A stretch of 6,064 nt of DNA from Burkholderiales bacterium (GTDB lineage: Bacteria; Pseudomonadota; Gammaproteobacteria; Burkholderiales; Usitatibacteraceae), in NCBI GenBank assembly GCA_025936275.1, contig JAICTR010000186.1:1-6064 (forward strand). The letters are read 5' to 3'. Shown one piece after another: positions 1 to 6,064 of the stretch. A program made the position numbers and the translations under genes. The notes beneath the pieces were generated by a model. The model saw only the letters and a program-made list of their open reading frames with translations. It ran no database searches and was not told the origin of the DNA. How positions within the stretch are numbered: the stretch's first letter is position 1; every line of letters starts with the position of its first letter.

Positions 1-657
1 AAGACGGCGACGTTCATGCCGAAGCCGATCGTCGGCGACAACGGATCGGGGATGCACGTGCACCAGTCCGTGTGGAAGGAAGGCAAGAACCTGTTCGCCG
101 GCGACGGCTATGCGGGACTCTCGGACTTCGCGCTGCATTACATCGGCGGCATCATCAAGCACGCGAAGGCGCTGAACGCGATCACGAACCCGGGCACCAA
201 TTCGTACAAGCGGCTCGTGCCGGGATTCGAGGCGCCGATCAACCTCGCCTATTCGGCGCGCAATCGCTCCGCGGCCTGCCGCATTCCGTACGTCAGCAGC
301 CCCAAGGGAAGGCGCGTCGAGGTGCGCTTCCCCGATCCCACCGCGAACCCGTACCTGTGCTTCGCGGCGCTCCTCATGGCCGGGCTCGACGGCGTGCAGA
401 ACAAGATCCATCCCGGCGATCCGCTCGACAAGAACCTCTACGACCTGCTGCCCGAGGAAGCGGAGAAGGTGCCGCATCCGTGCGCGTCGCTCGACGAGGC
501 GCTCGAGCATCTCGACCGCGATCGCGACTTCCTCACGCGCGGGGGCGTCTTCACGAGCGAGATGCTCGACGCGTACATCGCGCTGAAGTACGACGAGGTG
601 CAGCGCTTCCGCATGACCACCCACCCGGTCGAGTTCGACATGTATTTCGCCTCGTGA
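1..657 (+). CDS. glnA: Glutamine synthetase type I, C-terminal half (5' end outside window)
   Basis: This enzyme makes glutamine from glutamate, ammonium and ATP in the cytoplasm, as a dodecamer in known family members. The frame is open from base 1, so the gene is cut by the window edge; 218 residues remain and about 250 are missing. The first visible residue corresponds to about residue 251 of E. coli GlnA (numbering without Met), and the C-terminus ends at the equivalent place. Key residues are present: the NGSGMH loop at visible residues 14-19 (His equivalent to H269), Arg71 and Glu77 in YKRLVPGFE (R321, E327), Arg89 (R339), and Glu107 and Arg109 in VEVRFPDP (E357, R359). Tyr147 in KNLYDL (bases 439-441) matches Tyr397, the GlnE adenylylation site, so this is an adenylylatable GSI-beta type. 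ATG codons such as the one at 16 are internal. Its promoter lies outside the window. It leads the ntrBC locus, which supports the call. Confidence 0.98.
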   Translation, partial: KTATFMPKPIVGDNGSGMHVHQSVWKEGKNLFAGDGYAGLSDFALHYIGGIIKHAKALNAITNPGTNSYKRLVPGFEAPINLAYSARNRSAACRIPYVSSPKGRRVEVRFPDPTANPYLCFAALLMAGLDGVQNKIHPGDPLDKNLYDLLPEEAEKVPHPCASLDEALEHLDRDRDFLTRGGVFTSEMLDAYIALKYDEVQRFRMTTHPVEFDMYFAS

Positions 658-665
658 TCGCGGCT

Positions 666-695
666 GGCGGCGCCGGCCCTTGTGGCCGCGCCGCC
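666..695 (+). terminator. Strong GC hairpin 9 bases after glnA, possible terminator or processing structure
   Basis: The left arm GGCGGCGCCGGCC (666-678) pairs with the right arm GGCCGCGCCGCC (684-695) across the loop CTTGT, with a single unpaired C in the left arm. The position directly after the glnA stop suggests a 3' end or an mRNA-stabilising structure. No T-run follows, so classical intrinsic termination is not well supported. Partial readthrough into the downstream genes is possible. Confidence 0.55.
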
Positions 696-725
696 CGCAA
701 ACCACAAGGTATTGTGAGGTTTGCG
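696..725 (+). repeat. Second inverted repeat abutting the first hairpin
   Basis: The left arm CGCAAACCACAA (696-707) pairs with TTGTGAGGTTTGCG (712-725) across a 4-base loop GGTA. All twelve left-arm bases pair, and two extra bases bulge out on the right. It begins on the base after the first hairpin ends. It could extend a terminator, act as a protein-binding operator, or be an RNA element. It does not match the NtrC-site consensus TGCACC-N5-GGTGCA, and no GG-N10-GC sigma54 element was found in it. Confidence 0.5.
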
Positions 726-741
726 CTGCATGTTATTGATC

Positions 742-759
742 TCATTGCTTTTTCAATGA
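742..759. repeat. Small perfect inverted repeat over the putative -35 region
   Basis: TCATTG (742-747) and CAATGA (754-759) are perfect 6-base arms around a CTTTTT spacer. It lies in the only clearly AT-rich patch of the intergenic region and covers the candidate -35 hexamer, so it could be an operator. It is short enough that chance cannot be excluded. Confidence 0.3.
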
Positions 760-773
760 CCGCTGCCTATCCT
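745..773 (+). promoter_or_regulatory. Possible sigma70-type promoter for the DUF4124 gene
   Basis: TTGCTT (745-750) and TATCCT (768-773) are separated by exactly 17 bases, and the -10 element lies about 31 bases before the ATG at 805. The -10 box matches 4 of 6 consensus bases and the -35 only 3 of 6. The placement in a locally AT-rich patch supports it, but the match is weak. If real, it would let the downstream genes be expressed independently of the glnA promoter, as E. coli does for glnL. Confidence 0.35.
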
Positions 774-793
774 GTGCCTCCCGTTCGGAGAAA

Positions 794-798
794 GGGAG
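794..798 (+). promoter_or_regulatory. Ribosome binding site of the DUF4124 gene
   Basis: GGGAG lies within a purine-rich run (787-798), six bases before ATG 805. It fixes the start, and the signal peptide begins exactly there. Confidence 0.75.
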
Positions 799-804
799 CG
801 CAGC

Positions 805-1392
805 ATGAAGACCGTGTGGATCGCGGCATGCCTGGCGACGTTTTGCGCCGGCGCCTCCGCGGAGACGACGATCTACAAGCTGGTCGACGACAGCGGGCGC
901 GTCACGTATTCGAACAAGCCCATGAAGGGCGCGATGGTGATGGAGCTCGAGCCGATCACGACGCTGCCGACGCCGCCCGCGGTGCTGGCCGCCAAGGCTT
1001 CGCTCGTCCCCGAAGCGACGGCGAAGCCGGAGCCCAAGCCCGCGGTCGCGACGCTCACGCCGGTGCGCGCCTCGCTCGCCTCGATCGACGTGCAGACGCA
1101 GAAGCGCCGCGACGACGCGCGCCGCCGCATCCTCGAGGACGAGCTTGCGAAGGAAACGCAGTCGCTCGAGGACTCGCGCGATGCGCTCGCCAAGGAGCAG
1201 CGCAATCCGGCGCTCCTCGAGGCGGTGCGCACGGCGCAGAATGCGGTCGATCCCACGCCCGCGCAGCAGCAGCAGTTCCGCGACAACATCGACAAGGCTT
1301 CCGGGCGCATCCGCGGCCTGCAGTCCACCGTCGCCGAGCACGAGAAGAACGTCGAGGCGCTCCAGAAGGAGCTCGGCGCGCTCAAGCCCTAG
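805..1392 (+). CDS. Secreted DUF4124-domain coiled-coil protein, function unknown
   Basis: The protein is 195 residues. Residues 1-19 form a typical Sec signal peptide: Lys2, a hydrophobic core, then a predicted cut after Ala-Ser-Ala before Glu20. Mature residues about 21-40 (IYKLVDDSGRVTYSNKP) fit the start of DUF4124, a small domain common in proteobacterial envelope proteins with a YKWVDxxGxxHYSxxP-like pattern. A Pro/Ala-rich linker spans about 50-88. A charged, helix-prone region from about 95 to 195 looks like two coiled-coil segments broken near the Pro-Thr-Pro at 150-152, followed by four glutamines. Both cysteines (9, 14) are in the signal peptide, so the mature protein has none, and no well-placed lipobox is seen. 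The start is ATG 805 with GGGAG at 794-798, six bases upstream. It sits between glnA and glnL, an arrangement I recall from betaproteobacteria. A periplasmic location is inferred; the molecular role is unknown. Confidence 0.9.
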   Translation: MKTVWIAACLATFCAGASAETTIYKLVDDSGRVTYSNKPMKGAMVMELEPITTLPTPPAVLAAKASLVPEATAKPEPKPAVATLTPVRASLASIDVQTQKRRDDARRRILEDELAKETQSLEDSRDALAKEQRNPALLEAVRTAQNAVDPTPAQQQQFRDNIDKASGRIRGLQSTVAEHEKNVEALQKELGALKP

Positions 1393-1433
1393 CCTCGCGC
1401 AGTCTCCGCTTCCGGCCCTTCCCTTCGGCCCCT

Positions 1434-1456
1434 GCGCCCGCCCGCGCGGCGGGCGC
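1434..1456 (+). terminator. Perfect GC hairpin in the gap before glnL
   Basis: GCGCCCGCC (1434-1442) and GGCGGGCGC (1448-1456) form a perfect 9-base stem with a 5-base loop CGCGC. It lies 41 bases past the DUF4124 stop, followed by the pyrimidine run TTCCTTCCC and then the glnL Shine-Dalgarno. It could attenuate or partly terminate transcription, lowering NtrB/NtrC relative to upstream genes. It lacks a clean T-run, and GC-rich DNA produces such stems fairly often. Confidence 0.4.
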
Positions 1457-1476
1457 TTCCTTCCCGCGCTCGCCTC

Positions 1477-1481
1477 GGGAG
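1477..1481 (+). promoter_or_regulatory. Ribosome binding site deciding the GTG start of glnL
   Basis: GGGAG lies five bases before GTG 1487. No ATG lies in frame between the previous gene's stop and the conserved PAS sequence, so this site with the GTG is the best-supported start. Confidence 0.65.
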
Positions 1482-1486
1482 CGGCG

Positions 1487-2526
1487 GTGAGCCGTGAGCT
1501 CCCGGGCCTCGAGATTCTCTCCACCGCCGTGCTGCTGCTCGACGAAGAGCTGCAGGTGACGCACGCCAATCCCGCCGCCGAGACGTTGCTCGCCCATGGC
1601 GCGCGGCACCTGATCGGCGCTCGGCTCGACCGCGCGCTGCCCGGCAACGACGCCCTGCTCGAGCGCCTGCGCCAGGCGCTCGAGGACGACGCCGGATTCA
1701 ACGAGAACGAGCTGATCCTCGAGGTGGCGGGCCAGCCGCTGCACCTGCACTGCGTGATCACGCCGGTCGAGGTCGGATCGTCGCGATTGCTGATCGAGCT
1801 GCGCGAGCTCGAGCAGCAGTTGAAGATCGCGCGCGAGGCGAAGATCCTCGAGCAGCAGGAGGCGAACCGCGAGCTGATCCGCAACCTCGCGCACGAGATC
1901 AAGAACCCGCTGGGCGGCATCCGCGGCGCGGCGCAGCTCCTCGAGCGCGAGCTCGCGGATCCGGAGCTGCGCGAGTTCACGCAGGTGATCGTGAAGGAAG
2001 CCGACCGCCTGCAGTCGCTGATGAACCGGCTGCTCACGCCGCATCGGCTGCCGAGGACCGAGCCGCTCAACATCCACGAGGTGACCGAGCGCGTGCGCAC
2101 GCTGCTCCTGGCGGAGTTCCCGGCGGGGCTCGCCATCCGGCGCGACTACGACACCAGCCTTCCCGACCTCATGGGCGACAAGGAACAGCTCATCCAGGCG
2201 GTGCTCAACGTGGCGCGCAACGCCGCGCAGGCGACCGGCGGGCGGGGCGAGGTGCGCATCGCGACGCGCATCGCGCGCCAGGTGACGATCGCGCGCAACC
2301 GCTACCGCCACGCCGTCGCGGTGAACATCGAGGACGACGGGCCCGGCGTGCCGCCGGAGCTCGCCGAGCGCATCTTCTATCCGCTGGTGAGCGGCCGCGA
2401 GGGCGGCACCGGCCTCGGCCTCTCGCTCGCGCAGGCGTTCGTGAGCCGGCATCGCGGGCTCATCGAGTTCGAGAGCGCACCGGGGCGCACTCGCTTCACG
2501 ATCGTGCTGCCGTTGGTGGAATCCCC

Positions 2527-2530
<4 letters not shown>
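1487..2530 (+). CDS. glnL: Nitrogen regulation sensor histidine kinase/phosphatase NtrB
   Basis: Cytoplasmic bifunctional kinase/phosphatase that phosphorylates NtrC under nitrogen limitation and dephosphorylates it when PII is bound, as known for the family. From GTG 1487 the protein has 347 residues, against 349 in E. coli. A PAS domain occupies about residues 5-115. The H-box is LAHEIKNPLGGIRGAAQLL with the phospho-acceptor His136 (E. coli His139). The HATPase domain has an N-box with Asn245 (ARNAAQA), the G1 box DDGPG at 283-287 and the G2 box GGTGLGLSLAQ at 306-316. YPLVSGREGGTGLGL is characteristic of NtrB rather than kinases in general. There are no transmembrane segments. The open frame continues upstream of the GTG into the DUF4124 gene, but only as a shadow with no plausible start. 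The stop overlaps the glnG start (ATGA), pointing to translational coupling. Confidence 0.97.
2515..2520 (+). promoter_or_regulatory. Weak ribosome binding site of glnG inside the glnL end
   Basis: GGTGGA lies six bases before ATG 2527, one mismatch from GGAGGA. Because the two genes share ATGA, ribosomes ending glnL may re-initiate here. Confidence 0.45.
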
Positions 2531-3933
<1,403 letters not shown>

Positions 3934-3938
3934 GCGCG

Positions 3939-3953
3939 GCGCGCTCAGCGCGC
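3939..3953. repeat. GC palindrome between and across convergent gene ends
   Basis: GCGCGC (3939-3944) and GCGCGC (3948-3953) flank TCA, which is the minus-strand stop codon. The short hairpin sits just where the two converging transcripts end, so it could help end both. It has no T-run on either strand and only a 3-base loop, so support is weak. Confidence 0.25.
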
Positions 3954-6064
3954 GGCGTAGCGCTTCTCGAGCTGCGCCGGTGCGAGCGCCGGACTTTCGA
4001 GGAATCCCTGGAACTCGTCGCAGCCGAGCGCGGCGAGGGTCTCGAGCTGGGCGCGCGTCTCCACGCCCTCGGCGACCACCGAAAGCCGCAACGAGTGCGC
4101 CATCGCGAGGATCGCCTGGATGATCGCCTGGTCGTTCGGGTCCTCCTCCATGTCGCGCACGAAGGAGCTGTCGATCTTGATCGAGTCGACCGGCAGCTTC
4201 TTGAGGTACGAGAGCGACGAATAGCCGGTGCCGAAGTCGTCGATCGAGATGCCGACGCCGAGCTCGCCCAGGCGCGTGAGGAGCGAGGCGTTCTCGGGAA
4301 TGTCCTGCATCAGGTGGCTCTCGGTGAGCTCGAGCTCGAGGCTTTCCGGCGCGAGGCGCGCGCGCGCGAGCGCGCTTTGGACGGCGGCGAAGAGCCGCGC
4401 GCCGTCGCGAACCTGCCCGACCGAGATGTTCACCGCGACGCGCAGGTCCGGCTTCACGCTGCGCTGCCACGCGGCGAGCTGCGCGCAGGCCGCGCCGAGC
4501 GCCCATTCCCCGATCGGCACGATGAGCCCGGAATCCTCGGCGATCTCGATGAACTCCGACGGATCGAGCAGCCCGCGCCGCGGATGCTGCCAGCGGATCA
4601 GCGCCTCGACCGCCGTGAGCTCGCCGCCGGCGATGCGCATGCGCGGCTGGTAGTGCATCACCAGCTCGCCGCGCTTGAGCGCGAGGCGCAGGAAGTTCTC
4701 CATCGAGAGCCGCTCCTGCGCGCGCGCGTTCATGCCGGTCGAGAAGAACTGCCAGTTGTTGCGGCCCTTCTCCTTCGCGTAGTACATCGCGACGTCGGCG
4801 TTCTTCATGAGCGTCGCGCCGTCGCGCCCGTCGGCCGGGTAGACGCTGATGCCGATCGAGCACGACGTGTTGAGCGGCTGGCCGTCGACGATCATCGGCG
4901 AGGCCATCGCGTCGATCATCTTCTCGGCCACCTGCTGCGCCCCCTCGTCGCCGCGCTCGCGCAGGTCCTCGAGGATCACCGCGAACTCGTCGCCGCCCAG
5001 GCGCGCCACGGTGTCGTTGGCACGCACGCACGCGGTGAGCCGGTGAGCCACGCCCTTCAGCAGCTGGTCGCCCGCCTGGTGGCCCAGCGAATCGTTGATG
5101 GTCTTGAAGCGGTCGAGGTCGATGAACATGAACGCGAAGCCGGAGCGGTTGCGCGCCGCGTTGAACACCGCCTGCTCGAGGCGGTCGTGCAGCACCGCGC
5201 GATTGGGAAGCTCGGTGAGCGGGTCGCGCGTCGCGAGGTACTCGGCGCGCTCCTCGGCGCGCTTGCGGTGCGTGATGTCGGTGGAGGTGCCGGTCATGCG
5301 CAGCGCGCGGCCGGCCTCGTCGCGCTGCGTCACCTTGCCGCGCGAGTGGATCCACGTCCAGCTGCCCTCGGCATTCACGACGCGGTACTCGCAGTCGAAT
5401 CCCTCGCTCACGCCCTTCAGCGCATTGCCGAGCGCCGCGGCGAACACCGGCCGATCGTCGGGATGGTTCCAGCCCGCCACCTCGGTTCCGGAGCACGTGA
5501 GCTCGCACGGGTCGCCGCCGAGGAGCGCCGCCCAGCTCTCGTTGAAGTACACCTTGTCATGGGTGAGGTCCCAGTCCCACAGCGCGAGGCGCGAGCCGGA
5601 CAACGCGAGGTCGAGGCGCTCCTTGGCGCGCGCCATCTGGCGCTCGGTGCGCTTGCGCAGCGTGATGTCGGCCGCGACGCCGATCATGTAGCGCGTGCCG
5701 CCCAGCGTGAGCGGCCGCCCGGTGAACGCATAGGGCCGCACGTTGCCGGCACGGTCGACCACTTCCGCCTCGAGCGCGATCTCGCGTCCCTCGCGCAGCA
5801 CCTCGGCGAGCGCCGCCTCCACCTGCGGACGATCGCGCGCGGAGACGAAGTCGGCGGGCCGCATGCGCGCGATCTCCGCGTCGGTGTAGCCGATCGCCGC
5901 GGCGAGGCTCGCGTTCCAGCGCAGCATCGCGCCGTCGGAGGACACGAGGAAGACGGCGCTCGCGAGGCTGTCGAGGAGCGCCACGAGGAGGCCCTTCTCG
6001 CGCTCGAGCTCCTCCTCGGCGGCGCGGCGCCGCCGCAGCTCCGCTTCGAGGCGCTCGGCGAGCA
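3945..6064 (-). CDS. PAS-PAS-GGDEF-EAL cyclic-di-GMP cyclase/phosphodiesterase (N-terminus outside window)
   Basis: A dual-domain enzyme expected to make c-di-GMP (GGDEF) and/or degrade it (EAL) in response to PAS-sensed signals. There are 705 visible residues and the frame is open through the right edge. GTG 5984 is probably internal, because a Glu/Arg/Leu-rich helix (5990-6062) runs into the PAS domain without a break. Domains in order: coiled helix; PAS1 about 5650-5985, closing with a DITLRKR-type PAC end; PAS2 about 5250-5612, closing with DITHRKR; GGDEF about 4740-5237 with an intact GGDEF at 4983-4997 and an inhibitory RxxD (RAND) five residues before it; EAL about 3960-4700 with EALIRW (EAL at 4599-4607), NIS, ELTES, DDFGTGYSS (DDFG at 4230-4241), KID, EGVET and QGF. 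The metal-binding and catalytic residues of both domains appear present. The motif after QG is atypical. Input domains or membrane segments may lie beyond the edge. It converges on glnG and is probably transcribed separately. Confidence 0.96.
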   Translation of the reverse strand, partial: LAERLEAELRRRRAAEEELEREKGLLVALLDSLASAVFLVSSDGAMLRWNASLAAAIGYTDAEIARMRPADFVSARDRPQVEAALAEVLREGREIALEAEVVDRAGNVRPYAFTGRPLTLGGTRYMIGVAADITLRKRTERQMARAKERLDLALSGSRLALWDWDLTHDKVYFNESWAALLGGDPCELTCSGTEVAGWNHPDDRPVFAAALGNALKGVSEGFDCEYRVVNAEGSWTWIHSRGKVTQRDEAGRALRMTGTSTDITHRKRAEERAEYLATRDPLTELPNRAVLHDRLEQAVFNAARNRSGFAFMFIDLDRFKTINDSLGHQAGDQLLKGVAHRLTACVRANDTVARLGGDEFAVILEDLRERGDEGAQQVAEKMIDAMASPMIVDGQPLNTSCSIGISVYPADGRDGATLMKNADVAMYYAKEKGRNNWQFFSTGMNARAQERLSMENFLRLALKRGELVMHYQPRMRIAGGELTAVEALIRWQHPRRGLLDPSEFIEIAEDSGLIVPIGEWALGAACAQLAAWQRSVKPDLRVAVNISVGQVRDGARLFAAVQSALARARLAPESLELELTESHLMQDIPENASLLTRLGELGVGISIDDFGTGYSSLSYLKKLPVDSIKIDSSFVRDMEEDPNDQAIIQAILAMAHSLRLSVVAEGVETRAQLETLAALGCDEFQGFLESPALAPAQLEKRYAAR

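Noticed and set aside
658..804. Sigma54 promoter or NtrC-binding site between glnA and the DUF4124 gene
   Set aside because: I looked for GG-N10-GC with TGGCAC/TTGC context and for TGCACC-N5-GGTGCA and found no convincing match.
817..831. Possible lipobox Ile-Ala-Ala-Cys at residues 6-9 of the DUF4124 protein
   Set aside because: It lies too close to the N-terminus to leave a hydrophobic core, whereas a good signal peptidase I site occurs at residues 17-19.
1264..1275. Short CAG triplet run
   Set aside because: Only four copies encoding four glutamines; too short to call a functional repeat.
1145..1486. Upstream extension of glnL to an ATG at 1145
   Set aside because: It would overlap most of the DUF4124 coiled-coil region in another frame and add Arg/Ser-rich sequence absent from NtrB. 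The GTG at 1487 gives the family's normal length and has a Shine-Dalgarno.
72..1490. Plus-strand open frame overlapping glnA and the DUF4124 gene
   Set aside because: Arg/Ala-rich translation in the wrong frame of glnA, whose conserved residues are all in frame 1.
742..2136. Minus-strand open frame antisense to the DUF4124 gene and glnL
   Set aside because: Low-complexity Ser/Arg composition and no domain, opposite two well-supported plus-strand genes.
5982..5984. GTG as the true start of the c-di-GMP gene
   Set aside because: The frame continues upstream to the window edge as a charged helix typical of linkers before PAS domains, and no Shine-Dalgarno is evident. An internal codon is more likely.

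Overview
The window is a high-GC stretch of bacterial chromosome with strong GC bias at third codon positions. It looks like a betaproteobacterium. That assignment is an inference from three things: gene order (glnA, then a small secreted DUF4124 protein, then glnL/ntrB, then glnG/ntrC), the enterobacterial-type adenylylatable GlnA, and overall protein similarity judged by eye. No species is claimed.

Layout. Positions 1-657 (+) are the C-terminal half of glutamine synthetase (glnA), cut by the window edge. Positions 658-804 are an intergenic region holding two abutting hairpins, a third small inverted repeat and a possible sigma70-type promoter. Positions 805-1392 (+) encode a secreted DUF4124/coiled-coil protein of unknown function. 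Positions 1393-1486 are a short gap with a perfect GC-rich hairpin and a Shine-Dalgarno sequence. Positions 1487-2530 (+) are glnL (NtrB, nitrogen sensor kinase/phosphatase, GTG start). Positions 2527-3933 (+) are glnG (NtrC, sigma54-dependent activator), overlapping glnL by 4 bases. After an 11-base gap, a convergent minus-strand gene (stop at 3945, running off the right edge at 6064) encodes a PAS-PAS-GGDEF-EAL cyclic-di-GMP enzyme whose N-terminus lies outside the window.

How the genes work together. GlnA assimilates ammonium. NtrB, itself controlled by PII proteins in known systems, phosphorylates or dephosphorylates NtrC. Phospho-NtrC activates sigma54 promoters, normally including that of glnA. 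GlnA keeps the tyrosine that GlnE adenylylates, so both transcriptional and covalent control of glutamine synthetase are expected. The role of the DUF4124 protein inside this locus is unknown. The GGDEF-EAL gene is read in the opposite direction and is probably a separate transcription unit; both catalytic motifs and the inhibitory RxxD site are intact.

Overall this is mostly a familiar nitrogen-regulation locus. I see no mobile element, CRISPR array, tRNA or rRNA. The points most worth a second look are the periplasmic coiled-coil protein embedded in the nitrogen operon, the stacked hairpins after glnA, and an unusual C-terminal motif in the EAL domain.
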